DNA of 64,000 nt from NCBI RefSeq assembly GCF_000518685.1, contig NZ_KI912470.1, positions 191,599 through 255,598 of the forward strand. The letters run 5' to 3'. Below, piece after piece: positions 17,141-26,419 of this stretch (position 1 is the first letter of the stretch; each line of letters starts with the position of its first letter). The stretch is from Eubacterium xylanophilum ATCC 35991. Lineage in GTDB: Bacteria; Bacillota; Clostridia; Lachnospirales; Lachnospiraceae. The notes under the pieces were generated by a model, which searched no databases, was not told where the DNA came from, and was given only the letters and a program-made list of their open reading frames with translations. The position numbers and the translations under genes were made by a program.

Positions 17141-17995
17141 ATGAGAAAGAACAAAAGGGCGATTATACTAATATGCAAAGTAATACCTCTTTGTTTAGTA
17201 TTGTGTATATTGACCTTTTTTTCGGATGCAATGGTATATGCTGCTAAGGGAGTCAGCTCCAATGCCAATGTAAACGAAATAGGAGGAAGCACGAAAGGAG
17301 AAGTTCAGGATCCAGATGACCCTGAGAATTTTGAATTTAATATAACTACCAATGCAGGAACGTCGAGTTTATCTGCCACTTTGCAGATGGTCCTCGTATT
17401 GACAGTTTTGTCTATTGCGCCATCAATTCTTATTATGTTGACGTCGTTCACGAGGATAATCGTGGTGCTACACTTTGTCCGCTCTGCGTTGGGAACGCAA
17501 ACTACGCCCCCCAATCAAGTTTTGGTTGGGTTAGCGTTGTTTTTGACGTTATTCATTATGTCACCTGTAATTAATCAGGTTAATAAAGACTGTGTTCAAC
17601 CTTTTCAAAAGGGAGAAATCAAGCAGGAAGAAGCATTAAATGCGGGATTAAAGCCTATAAGAGAGTTTATGTTCAAGCAGACCAATAGGTCGGATATCAA
17701 GCTCTTCTTGGAAATCGAAGGCAAAAATGCTGAGATTACATCCAAAGAAGACATACCAACCATGGTCCTCATTCCATCATTTATGATAAGTGAGTTGAGA
17801 ACAGCTTTTATAATAGGTTTTTTGATATATCTACCATTTATTGTAATTGATATGATAGTATCATCTACTCTCATGTCTATGGGAATGATGATGCTGCCGC
17901 CGACGACAATTTCCATGCCATTTAAGATATTGCTATTTGTATTGGCAGATGGTTGGAATTTGATAATCGGTCAACTTGTCAAGACGTTTTATTAG
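17141..17995 (+). CDS. fliP: Flagellar export gate protein FliP
   Basis: FliP forms the core of the type III export channel with FliQ and FliR. The 284-aa product has a cleavable signal-like N-terminus (about residues 1-33, ending VYAAKG) and the family signatures LSIAPSILIMLTSFTRIIVV and LGTQTTPPNQVLVGLALFLT. The C-terminal hydrophobic pair includes MMLPPTTISMPFKILLFV. All of these match complete FliP proteins. Upstream is fliO, downstream fliQ. Confidence 0.97.
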   Translation: MRKNKRAIILICKVIPLCLVLCILTFFSDAMVYAAKGVSSNANVNEIGGSTKGEVQDPDDPENFEFNITTNAGTSSLSATLQMVLVLTVLSIAPSILIMLTSFTRIIVVLHFVRSALGTQTTPPNQVLVGLALFLTLFIMSPVINQVNKDCVQPFQKGEIKQEEALNAGLKPIREFMFKQTNRSDIKLFLEIEGKNAEITSKEDIPTMVLIPSFMISELRTAFIIGFLIYLPFIVIDMIVSSTLMSMGMMMLPPTTISMPFKILLFVLADGWNLIIGQLVKTFY

Positions 17996-18032
17996 CGGAA
18001 TATTTTCCTAAAAAACCAGGAGGAGATAGTTC

Positions 18033-18302
18033 ATGACAGAAGCAGATGTTGTTGAAATTTCATATAAGATGATTATGCTCATTATAAAATGTTCCGCGCC
18101 GTTGTTGCTCGTATCCCTTATAGTGGGACTTATAATCAGTATTTTCCAGACAGTCACTTCTATTCAGGAGCAGACATTGACGTTTGTTCCGAAGCTAATT
18201 GCGATTTTTGTGACATTGCTCTTAGCCGGAGGTTGGATTATGAATAATTGCAAGGATTTTCTGACTGAATTATGCCAGAGTTTCGCTGCATATGTAAACT
18301 GA
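18033..18302 (+). CDS. fliQ: Flagellar export gate protein FliQ
   Basis: This is a short hydrophobic protein of 89 aa with two membrane helices (about 15-38 and 50-72), the usual size for FliQ. Family residues include SAPLLLVSLIVGLIISIFQT and TSIQEQTLTFVPKLIAIFVT. A CAGGAGGAG site precedes the ATG. It lies between fliP and fliR and completes the FliPQR export gate. Confidence 0.96.
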   Translation: MTEADVVEISYKMIMLIIKCSAPLLLVSLIVGLIISIFQTVTSIQEQTLTFVPKLIAIFVTLLLAGGWIMNNCKDFLTELCQSFAAYVN

Positions 18303-18322
18303 TATAGAAATGGTTTGAGAGT

Positions 18323-19099
18323 ATGAATTTTACTGTAGAACATTTGGAATTTTACCTGTTAGTATTAATACGGGTTTCAGCTTTTATACTTGCGGCGCCA
18401 TTTTTTAGTTATCAGACGGTGCCAAGACGGGTAAAAGCTGTTTTGAGCATAATGCTCGCGATATTTATTATACAGATTATTCCGGTTGAAAAAGTTAGCT
18501 ATACAGGAGTGCTGGGATTTTCGTCCTTGGTTATCCAGGAAGCTGCCGTGGGAATGATGCTTGGGTTTATGTGCAATTTTGCAATGTATATCGTGAGTTT
18601 TGCCGGAAACTTGATGGACATGGAGATGGGGCTATCCATGGCTTCTATGTTTGATCCATCTACTAGGATTCAGGTTACTGTTTCCGGTTCGATTTATAAT
18701 TATTTGGTTATGCTTGTTTTGATGGCAACCAATATGCATTATGTGGTTATAAGGGCTATTACGGATGCCTTTAAGTATTTTTCTGTTGGCAAAGCGGTGT
18801 TTAATGGCGATCTTGCATCTATGACGATAGAGTTTATAACGAACTATTTTATCGTCGGATTTAGGATTGTTCTTCCGGTATTTGCATGTATGTTAGTGAT
18901 TAATGTTGTTTTGGGCGTTCTCACAAGAGCAGCGCCTCAGATGAATATGTTTGTTGTGGGTATGCAGCTCAAGGTGCTGGCGGGAATTGTAGTACTGATG
19001 ATTGTCCTGAATACAATTCCGACAGTTGCCAACTTTATAATGGAGCAGATGAAGTCCATCATTGTGGATATGTATAAGTACTTTACCCCGACGAGATAG
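18323..19099 (+). CDS. fliR: Flagellar export gate protein FliR
   Basis: FliR is the third component of the FliPQR gate. This 258-aa protein is hydrophobic throughout with about six membrane segments and the family features FLMGFMCNFAMYIVSF-like helix (here LGFMCNFAMYIVSFAGNLMD), DPSTRIQVTVSGSIYNYLVM and VLTRAAPQMNMFVVGMQLKV. The ribosome site (TTTGAGAGT) is modest. It is followed by flhB after 15 bases. Confidence 0.96.
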   Translation: MNFTVEHLEFYLLVLIRVSAFILAAPFFSYQTVPRRVKAVLSIMLAIFIIQIIPVEKVSYTGVLGFSSLVIQEAAVGMMLGFMCNFAMYIVSFAGNLMDMEMGLSMASMFDPSTRIQVTVSGSIYNYLVMLVLMATNMHYVVIRAITDAFKYFSVGKAVFNGDLASMTIEFITNYFIVGFRIVLPVFACMLVINVVLGVLTRAAPQMNMFVVGMQLKVLAGIVVLMIVLNTIPTVANFIMEQMKSIIVDMYKYFTPTR

Positions 19100-19114
19100 G
19101 TATGGTGAAGGGAA

Positions 19115-20215
19115 ATGCTTGATTTAGATCTCCAATTCTTTGCCGCAGGCGGTGACGGCGGAGAAAAAACTGAAGAAGCCACCCCCAAAAAATTAGAAGA
19201 TGCCAGAAAAGAAGGCCAGGTAGCCAAAAGTCAGGACATCGGAGTGGCAGTTTTGCTGACTATTTTCTTTGCTTATATGAAAATATTCGGCGGAATGACT
19301 TCTGATCGAATCCTTGGAGTTTTTAAATATTATTATGGTCATTTAGATGAGTATGCTTTTGACTTTAATGTGGGGAGAGCGATGAATGCGCTGACCTTCG
19401 GCGGAAGAGAGATGTTGATAGTGACGCTCCCTATAATGGGTATGTTGCTTTTGGGAGGCTTTGTTGCCAATGTATATCAAGTAAAATGGCAGCCCACCAT
19501 GAAACCGCTTCAACCAAAGTTTAGCAAGCTCAATCCCATATCGGGTATGAAAAAGCTCTTTTCCAAGGACAAACTTTTTGAATTGGTAAAGTCGGTAGTT
19601 AAGCTGATTGTACTATTTTATGTTGTATATACATCTCTTCAGGATGAGTGGGGATTAATAGTTAATATTTATAGGCTGGATTTGATTCCGGCAGTAAGTT
19701 TGGTAGTTGATACTGTATTGAATACAGGTTTAAAAATATGCGTAGTATTTCTCATTATTGCCGTAGTGGATTATATGTATCAAAAGCATAAGTTCCGCAA
19801 GGATATGAGGATGTCTAAGCAAGAAGTTAAGGATGAATACAAGAATACTGAGGGTAATCCTCAGATTAAAAGCAGAATTCGCAACAAGATGATGGAAGTA
19901 TCAAGAAGAAGAATGATGCAAAGTATTCCTGAGGCAGATGTGGTCATCACAAACCCGACCCACTTGGCAGTGGCACTCAAGTATGACAGGGATTTGGCGG
20001 AGGCGCCTATTGTACTGGCAAAGGGTGCGGATTATCTGGCCGAAAAAATCAAGAATTCTGCATATGATAACAATATAGAGATTGTTGAGAACAAGCCATT
20101 GGCGCGTATGTTGTATTACAACGTGGAGTTGGGTGACCAGATTCCACCGGAGTTGTATCAGATGGTAGCAGAGATACTTGCATATGTATACGAATTACAG
20201 GGCAAAGTATCCTAG
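19115..20215 (+). CDS. flhB: Flagellar export switch protein FlhB
   Basis: FlhB controls the switch from rod/hook to filament export. The protein (366 aa) opens with a hydrophilic EKTEEATPKKLEDARKEGQV segment typical of FlhB, has four membrane helices in the first 210 residues, and ends in a cytoplasmic domain with the autocleavage motif NPTH at residues 280-283 (ITNPTHLAVALKYD). The motif is intact, so self-cleavage and FliK-dependent switching should work. flhA follows after 36 bases. Confidence 0.97.
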   Translation: MLDLDLQFFAAGGDGGEKTEEATPKKLEDARKEGQVAKSQDIGVAVLLTIFFAYMKIFGGMTSDRILGVFKYYYGHLDEYAFDFNVGRAMNALTFGGREMLIVTLPIMGMLLLGGFVANVYQVKWQPTMKPLQPKFSKLNPISGMKKLFSKDKLFELVKSVVKLIVLFYVVYTSLQDEWGLIVNIYRLDLIPAVSLVVDTVLNTGLKICVVFLIIAVVDYMYQKHKFRKDMRMSKQEVKDEYKNTEGNPQIKSRIRNKMMEVSRRRMMQSIPEADVVITNPTHLAVALKYDRDLAEAPIVLAKGADYLAEKIKNSAYDNNIEIVENKPLARMLYYNVELGDQIPPELYQMVAEILAYVYELQGKVS

Positions 20216-20251
20216 TATTAAATAAAGTGAGAGAAGGGAGGCGGAACGGCG

Positions 20252-22288
20252 ATGAAAAGAATGGACATAATGCTTGGAGCGTTTGTGTTGATTCCTATTT
20301 TGTGTCTCATTATTCCAGTTCCCCTAACCCTTTTGGATATTTTATTTACCCTTAATATATCCCTCTCCATGATAATACTTTTTAATTCATTATTTGCCAA
20401 GGAACCCCTTGACATGTCATCGTTTCCAACATTGCTCCTTCTCACAACACTTTTTAGGTTGTCGCTTAATGTAAGTTCCACGAGAAATATTCTGCTAAAT
20501 GGAGATGCGGGAAATGTAGTAAGTACATTTGGAAACTTCGTTGGTGGAGGTAATCTGGTAGTTGGATTCGTTGTATTTATCATCCTTATTATCATGCAGT
20601 TGATGGTAATAAATAAGGGTTCTGAGCGTGTATCTGAGGTAACAGCCAGATTTACACTGGATGCCATGCCGGGTAAACAGATGGCAATTGACGCTGACCT
20701 CAATACAGGTGCGATAACAGATGAGGAAGCCAAAGCAAGGCGAGAAAAAATTCAGGAGGAATCGGCTTTTTTTGGTTCCATGGATGGTGCTACTAAGTAT
20801 GTTAAGGGAGATGCCACAGCTGGTCTTGTCATAACGTTAATTAACTTTGTGGGAGGACTTCTCATCGGTATTTTGATGAATGGAATGGATGCCGGTACGG
20901 CACTCCAGACATATTCAATTCTCACTATCGGTGACGGACTTACCAGTCAGATTCCGTCTCTTATGATAAGTTTGGCTACAGGTGTACTTGTAACCAAGGG
21001 ATCTAAGGAAGCTGATATCGGTGGAATATTGCAAAAGCAACTCTTAGGAACTCCAAAAGTTTTGATTATTGTAGGAGTTGCACTGATTGGACTCGGAATA
21101 TTTACTCCGATGAATATTATTATATTCTGCGCATATGGTATTGCTTTTATAGTTGCCTCGAGAGTTATGTCCAACGAGCTCGAGCAAGAGGAAACGGCCA
21201 TGGAAGTCAGCGAGGAAGAAGAGTCTGCAGAGGAGATTCGAAGGCCGGAGAATGTCAGTACATTGCTTAAGGTTGATATGATTGAGCTTGAGTTTGGTTA
21301 TGGAATCATCCCATTAGCCGATGTGCAACAGGGGGGAGATTTGCTCGATCGTGTTGTTATGATACGACGACAGATTGCTCTGGAACTCGGTTGCGTGGTT
21401 CCTATGATTCGTTTGCGAGACAATATTCAGCTCAATCCGAACCAGTATGTTATTAAGATCAAGGGTGTGCCTATAAGTGAGGGAGAGATTCTCTTCGATC
21501 ACTATATGGCGATGAATCCTGGATTTATAGAGGAAGAGCTAACGGGTATTCCTACTTTTGAGCCTTCATTCCACTTGCCTGCCATCTGGATTACAGAATC
21601 CCAGAGGGAGCGAGCAGAGGCACTGGGATATACAGTGGTGGATCCACCTTCAATCATTGCAACGCATCTCATGGAGATTATCAGATCTCACTTGCATGAG
21701 TTGCTCACAAGGCAGGATGTTCAGAATCTCATCGACAATGTCAAGGAAGCCAACGAGACACTTGTCAACGAGCTTGTGCCTAAGCTTTTGAATGTAGGTG
21801 AGATACAAAAGGTTCTTCAAAATCTTCTTATGGAGGGCATCTCCATTAGAGATTTGATTACAATATTTGAGACTTTGGCGGATTATGCGTCTACGACACA
21901 CGATACAGACGTTCTGACAGAATATGCAAGACAGAGTCTCAAAGCGGCTATTTCCAATAAATATTTCAATGGAAATGAAGCCACAAGCGTTATAACACTT
22001 GATCCAAAGGTTGAACAGGAGATAATGGATTCTGTTAAGCAGACAGAGCAGGGGGCATATCTAGCTTTAGATCCTGAATATACCAGCAAGATTTTTGAGT
22101 CTCTCAGAGAAGAGAGCAGCAAGCTTGATGATCTTGGTAAGACGCCGATTATTATTACATCGCCTATCGTGCGAATGTACTTTAAACATTTAACGAGAGA
22201 GCAATTTCCTAATTTGCATGTTTTGTCATATAATGAGATTGCTTCTGAGGTAGAACTTCAATCAGTTGGGATGGTGACAGTTGAATGA
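20252..22288 (+). CDS. flhA: Flagellar export gate protein FlhA
   Basis: FlhA forms the nonameric ring that receives substrates at the export gate. The 678-aa protein has about eight membrane helices in the first half, the FHIPEP-family signature (TRNILLNGDAGNVVSTFGNF; TARFTLDAMPGKQMAIDADL) and the large cytoplasmic domain (ITHLMEIIRSH-like segment, LLTRQDVQNLIDNVKEANET). AGGGAGG precedes the ATG. The stop overlaps the start of flhF. Length and motifs are complete. Confidence 0.98.
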   Translation: MKRMDIMLGAFVLIPILCLIIPVPLTLLDILFTLNISLSMIILFNSLFAKEPLDMSSFPTLLLLTTLFRLSLNVSSTRNILLNGDAGNVVSTFGNFVGGGNLVVGFVVFIILIIMQLMVINKGSERVSEVTARFTLDAMPGKQMAIDADLNTGAITDEEAKARREKIQEESAFFGSMDGATKYVKGDATAGLVITLINFVGGLLIGILMNGMDAGTALQTYSILTIGDGLTSQIPSLMISLATGVLVTKGSKEADIGGILQKQLLGTPKVLIIVGVALIGLGIFTPMNIIIFCAYGIAFIVASRVMSNELEQEETAMEVSEEEESAEEIRRPENVSTLLKVDMIELEFGYGIIPLADVQQGGDLLDRVVMIRRQIALELGCVVPMIRLRDNIQLNPNQYVIKIKGVPISEGEILFDHYMAMNPGFIEEELTGIPTFEPSFHLPAIWITESQRERAEALGYTVVDPPSIIATHLMEIIRSHLHELLTRQDVQNLIDNVKEANETLVNELVPKLLNVGEIQKVLQNLLMEGISIRDLITIFETLADYASTTHDTDVLTEYARQSLKAAISNKYFNGNEATSVITLDPKVEQEIMDSVKQTEQGAYLALDPEYTSKIFESLREESSKLDDLGKTPIIITSPIVRMYFKHLTREQFPNLHVLSYNEIASEVELQSVGMVTVE

Positions 22289-23592
22289 TAATAAAAAAGT
22301 TTATTTCTAAAACTGAAGATGAGGCGATTGAACTTGCAAAGCAGGAACTTGGCAAAGATGCTGTTGTCCTTAATATCAAGAAGACAAAGCCCAAGGGACT
22401 TTTCAAGTTTTTTGTCAAAGGTAAAGTTGAAGTGACGGCTGCGCTTGAAGAAAATATAGATTATAAAGCCAACAAAGCTCAGTCAGATGGGAATCAGAAG
22501 GCCAAGGCAGGCAATACCATTGATTTGGCTGCAGAGGCATATATCCCTGATATTATCGCTGATTCCAAGGAGAAAGACAAGGACAATCCTACTATAGAGG
22601 AGAAGCTTGATAGCCTTCAAAAAATCATCGAGAAGCAGATGTCTGATAACAAGAAGAGTGAAAATGTCAAGGAACAAGAAAAATCTGACCAAGATGAGAA
22701 GAAGGATGAGGATAAAAAAGACGACAAGGACTCTCAGAAAGACCGAGGTGTCAGTAAAGCTGAAGCTTGCAAGTCTCTGATTTGCAAGCAAATGGTGAAA
22801 AATGAGGTAGATGAAGAGATTGCTAAGAATCTCATAGAGGAGATTGACAAGTCACTGCCTAAGGATGCGGCACTGGATCAGATTCTAGGTGTGATTTATC
22901 AAAAAATCATTCTCATGCTTGGACAACCTTATGATATAAGAGAAGCAAAGAAGGAGTCCGGCAAGAATGGAAAGAAGGAAGACAAGAAGTGCAGATATGT
23001 ATTTTTCCTTGGTTCTACCGGTGTAGGTAAGACGACTACAATCGCCAAGATTGCATCAAAGCTTAAGATTGAGGATGAGAAAAATATTGCGCTAATTACA
23101 GCAGATACATACAGAATTGCGGCTGTTGAGCAGTTAAAAACTTATGCGAATATTTTAAATATTCCCCTGGAAATTGCTTATACAGAGGGGAAGGGAGATC
23201 GTCTGGATGATATGATAACACAGATGGATCAATATGAATACTGTCTGATAGATACCGCAGGTTGCTCTCATAAGAACAAGGAGCAGCTCGGCGAGCTTCA
23301 GAAGTTAATAGATATGATTCCTTTGAATCAGAGAGAAGTATATCTTGTGCTAAATGCAGCTACAAAGTACAATGATTTAAAGGAAATAGCAGATGTATAT
23401 TCCAAAATCACGGATTATAGCATGATTTTTACTAAACTGGATGAAACCTCTTCATCGGGGGTTATGCTAAACATGAGAGAATATACCGGCAAGCCACTAT
23501 CATATGTCACATGGGGACAAAATGTTCCGGAGGACATAGGCATTGTTGACGCACAGAAAATTGCCAAGAAACTGTTAGGAGGTAATTCATAA
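22285..23592 (+). CDS. flhF: SRP-type GTPase FlhF
   Basis: FlhF is a membrane-associated GTPase of the signal-recognition-particle family that helps place flagella. Over 435 aa there is an N-terminal basic domain, a Lys/Asp/Glu-rich linker (about 75-155), and the NG domain with P-loop GSTGVGKT at residues 243-250. The NG domain also shows ADTYRIAAVEQLKTYANIL, DTAGCSHKN and TKLDETSSSGVMLNM. It overlaps both flhA (4 bases) and flhG (1 base), implying tight coupling. Confidence 0.97.
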   Translation: MIIKKFISKTEDEAIELAKQELGKDAVVLNIKKTKPKGLFKFFVKGKVEVTAALEENIDYKANKAQSDGNQKAKAGNTIDLAAEAYIPDIIADSKEKDKDNPTIEEKLDSLQKIIEKQMSDNKKSENVKEQEKSDQDEKKDEDKKDDKDSQKDRGVSKAEACKSLICKQMVKNEVDEEIAKNLIEEIDKSLPKDAALDQILGVIYQKIILMLGQPYDIREAKKESGKNGKKEDKKCRYVFFLGSTGVGKTTTIAKIASKLKIEDEKNIALITADTYRIAAVEQLKTYANILNIPLEIAYTEGKGDRLDDMITQMDQYEYCLIDTAGCSHKNKEQLGELQKLIDMIPLNQREVYLVLNAATKYNDLKEIADVYSKITDYSMIFTKLDETSSSGVMLNMREYTGKPLSYVTWGQNVPEDIGIVDAQKIAKKLLGGNS

Positions 23593-24494
23593 TGGATCAG
23601 GCTGAAAAGCTTCGTAAAATGTTGAAAAGCCAAGCCTCCGAAAAGCGAGAAACAAATGCCAAGGTGGCAAAAGTAATTACTGTCACCAGTGGAAAGGGAG
23701 GAGTTGGCAAGAGCAGCTTGTCTGTTAACCTTGCGATACAACTCAGCAGAATGGGCAAGAGAGTCATCGTATTCGATGCAGACATAGGTTTGGCAAACAT
23801 AGAGATAATGTTGGGGGTTAGACCTATATATAATTTGGCCGATTTAATGTACAGAGGTAAAAATATCAAGGATATTATTACCTATGGTCCGGAAAACGTG
23901 GGATTCATATCAGGTGGATCGGGAATTCACGAATTGTCGAATCTCACAAAAGACCAGATTTATTCTCTAGTACATAAGTTGATTGAGTTAGATCAGCTGG
24001 CAGATGTTATTATTGTTGACACAGGGGCAGGTATTAGTGATATGGTTCTTGAATTTGTGGCCGCAAGTGAAGAGATTCTCCTCGTGGCAACACCGGAACC
24101 AACATCAATTACAGACGCATATGCGCTGCTTAAAACGCTCAACCGCAAAATCAGAGACAGAGCTGATAATACAACTGTAAAGTTGGTTGCGAACCAGGTT
24201 AATAACGAGAGTGAGGCAGTGGAATTATATAAGAAATTCGGCATAGTTGTTGATAAGTTTTTGGATATCGGAATTGAAGAGTTGGGATCAGTTCCATATG
24301 ACAGAGATATGCAAAAAGCAATTATGAAACAAGCGCCGATAAGCATTAGCATACCAAATGCAAAATCAGCAAAAGCAATTGGAGAAATAGCTAGAAAACT
24401 TGAAAATATTCAAGAAGAGCCAGAGAATCCAATTGGAATGGTCCGGGTATTTTCCCGCTTAATAAGGTTATCATTAAAGAAAGAAAATAAATGA
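23592..24494 (+). CDS. flhG: MinD-like ATPase FlhG (YlxH)
   Basis: FlhG controls flagellar number and position and stimulates FlhF GTPase activity. The protein (300 aa) has the deviant Walker A KGGVGKS at residues 35-41 with the signature lysine, the N-terminal activating region rich in Q/K (DQAEKLRKML), DADIGLANIEIMLG and DTGAGISDMVLEFV, and a C-terminal basic amphipathic stretch (FSRLIRLSLKKENK) for membrane binding. It starts on the last base of the flhF stop. Confidence 0.96.
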   Translation: MDQAEKLRKMLKSQASEKRETNAKVAKVITVTSGKGGVGKSSLSVNLAIQLSRMGKRVIVFDADIGLANIEIMLGVRPIYNLADLMYRGKNIKDIITYGPENVGFISGGSGIHELSNLTKDQIYSLVHKLIELDQLADVIIVDTGAGISDMVLEFVAASEEILLVATPEPTSITDAYALLKTLNRKIRDRADNTTVKLVANQVNNESEAVELYKKFGIVVDKFLDIGIEELGSVPYDRDMQKAIMKQAPISISIPNAKSAKAIGEIARKLENIQEEPENPIGMVRVFSRLIRLSLKKENK

Positions 24495-24507
24495 TAGGAG
24501 ACAGATA

Positions 24508-25257
24508 ATGAACGAGAAAATTAGGATTGGTGACAGGATTGAGTTGCAGCACATTAAGAGCGCTGCGAGAGCAAAATTATCGGATAAAATTTATAGGAGT
24601 CAGTTGCTTGATTATGATGGCAATGCAACTCTTAGAATTGCTATGCCTATTTATGAGGGGAAAATTATTCCTTTGGAAATAGGTGACGAATATGAGATAA
24701 CATTTCTCTCATCAAGAGGAATTAATCTCAGCAGAGGAACGATAATCAGGAGATTTAAAGAGGGAACAACATACTTGTTAGAGGTTAGGTTGGATACTGA
24801 TATCGTCAAGAATCAAAGAAGACAATTCTATAGACTGGATTACATGATGGAGATGAGATTTAGAATTGTTACTGAACCCGAAGAAGTCTTGAGATATAGA
24901 TTGAAGATGAACAATTTTAACAGCATTGCTGATAAGATTGAATGCGAGGAGCAAATCGAAAAGATTGAGAAAATCTGGATTGATGCAATGTTGTCAGATA
25001 TAAGCGGTGGTGGCGGAAGATTTCAGTGTGCAGCTGATGTCAAGCCGCAATCGACAATAGAGGTAGAAATACCTCTTGGAAATATGGTGGGAGATAAGGT
25101 ATTTAGATCATTTGCAAGAGTTATTGCAGATGAGTATATACCGGATAGTACCAGAGATTATGAGATAAGGTGCGAGTTTGAGAGTTTAGAAAACAGAAAA
25201 CAGGAAGAAGTAATAAAGTTTATTTTTGACGAGCAGAAGAGAAGGCTGAAAAAGTAG
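24508..25257 (+). CDS. PilZ-domain flagellar brake protein (YcgR/MotI-like)
   Basis: This 249-aa protein has a YcgR-type N-terminal domain (about residues 1-105) and a PilZ domain (from about 110). The c-di-GMP motifs are present: RRQFYR, containing RxxxR, and DISGGG, matching (D/N)xSxxG. In B. subtilis the related MotI (YpfA/DgrA) acts as a clutch on the motor when c-di-GMP rises. Being encoded inside the motility operon between flhG and cheB, it is very likely a local c-di-GMP sensor for motility. The target (stator or C-ring) cannot be decided here. Confidence 0.88.
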   Translation: MNEKIRIGDRIELQHIKSAARAKLSDKIYRSQLLDYDGNATLRIAMPIYEGKIIPLEIGDEYEITFLSSRGINLSRGTIIRRFKEGTTYLLEVRLDTDIVKNQRRQFYRLDYMMEMRFRIVTEPEEVLRYRLKMNNFNSIADKIECEEQIEKIEKIWIDAMLSDISGGGGRFQCAADVKPQSTIEVEIPLGNMVGDKVFRSFARVIADEYIPDSTRDYEIRCEFESLENRKQEEVIKFIFDEQKRRLKK

Positions 25258-25270
25258 AGGAGATTTACAT

Positions 25271-26356
25271 ATGCCTATAAATAAAAAAATACTCGTAATA
25301 GACGATTCTGCACTCATGAGAAGGGTATTGAGTGATATAATTAATAATATCGAGGGATTCGAGGTTATTGATTGTGCCGCCAACGGCCTCGAAGGTGTAG
25401 AATTGCTTGAAAAAGGAATCAAATATGATTTTATAATATTGGACATCCATATGCCGAAGATGAACGGATTGGAATTCTTGAAGTATATGGGAGAACATAA
25501 TTATAAAATTCCCGTTATTCTGTCTAGTTCGCTTGCCTCCAGAAGTACAAAGGAGACAATTATCGGACTGGAACTTGGAGCATATGATTTTATCAAAAAG
25601 CCCACGCGAATTGGCAAAGACAATGCAGAGGCTTTTACCAATGAGCTCAGGGGGATACTTGCCTGCACATCAGTGTATAATGTGGCAGATACAATTAGAA
25701 ATTCCTTTGACCGTGTGGAAAAAGCGGAAGTGGTGAAGAAGAAAAATATTCCGCTGAGTGACGACGATGTGATGTTTAGTGATACGATTATTTTTATTGC
25801 TACATCTACAGGTGGTCCTAAGGCTTTGCAGGATGTTATTCCGCTATTTCCGGAAGATATTCCATATCCGGTTGTGGTTGTTCAACACATGCCATCCGGT
25901 TTTACCAAGTCTCTTGCAGATCGACTCAATGATAAGAGTTATTGTAAAGTTATGGAGACTGCCAATGATATGCAGCTTTGCAGAGGAAATATATATATTT
26001 GCAAAGGTGGATATCAGACTAGACTCATAAAAAGAGATGACGGAACTTATGCATTTAATGTCGAGAAGGGAGAGGTCAGAGGAGGACTCAGACCATGTGC
26101 GGATGTTTTCCTTGAATCAGCATTGGATGCAAAGATTAAGAATATTTATGCGGCGGTTCTCACCGGAATGGGAACAGATGCTTGTTCTGGACTTAAGAAG
26201 GTCAAAGAGAATATTGACGCATATATTGTGGGACAAAGTGAAAAAACTTGTGTTATTTATGGTATGCCAAAGGCGGTTGTGTCAGCCAAAATTGCTGATG
26301 ATGTGGCAGATATCGGAGAAATAACAAAGACTATTATGAACAGGATTTATTCGTAG
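25271..26356 (+). CDS. cheB: Chemotaxis methylesterase/deamidase CheB
   Basis: CheB demethylates and can deamidate chemoreceptors when phosphorylated by CheA. The 361-aa protein has an N-terminal receiver (D11/D12, phosphoacceptor D58 in FIILDIHMPKMNG) and a C-terminal methylesterase domain with catalytic Ser in ATSTGGPKAL, His in VVQHMPSGFT and Asp in LTGMGTDACSG. AGAGGAG lies before the ATG. No cheR is present in this window, so the partner methyltransferase must be encoded elsewhere. Confidence 0.97.
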   Translation: MPINKKILVIDDSALMRRVLSDIINNIEGFEVIDCAANGLEGVELLEKGIKYDFIILDIHMPKMNGLEFLKYMGEHNYKIPVILSSSLASRSTKETIIGLELGAYDFIKKPTRIGKDNAEAFTNELRGILACTSVYNVADTIRNSFDRVEKAEVVKKKNIPLSDDDVMFSDTIIFIATSTGGPKALQDVIPLFPEDIPYPVVVVQHMPSGFTKSLADRLNDKSYCKVMETANDMQLCRGNIYICKGGYQTRLIKRDDGTYAFNVEKGEVRGGLRPCADVFLESALDAKIKNIYAAVLTGMGTDACSGLKKVKENIDAYIVGQSEKTCVIYGMPKAVVSAKIADDVADIGEITKTIMNRIYS

Positions 26357-26419
26357 TATAAAAGGGATCAAATAATCAATAGCCAGACCTCAAAGCAAGT
26401 CGGCAGAACGGAGGGTAAG

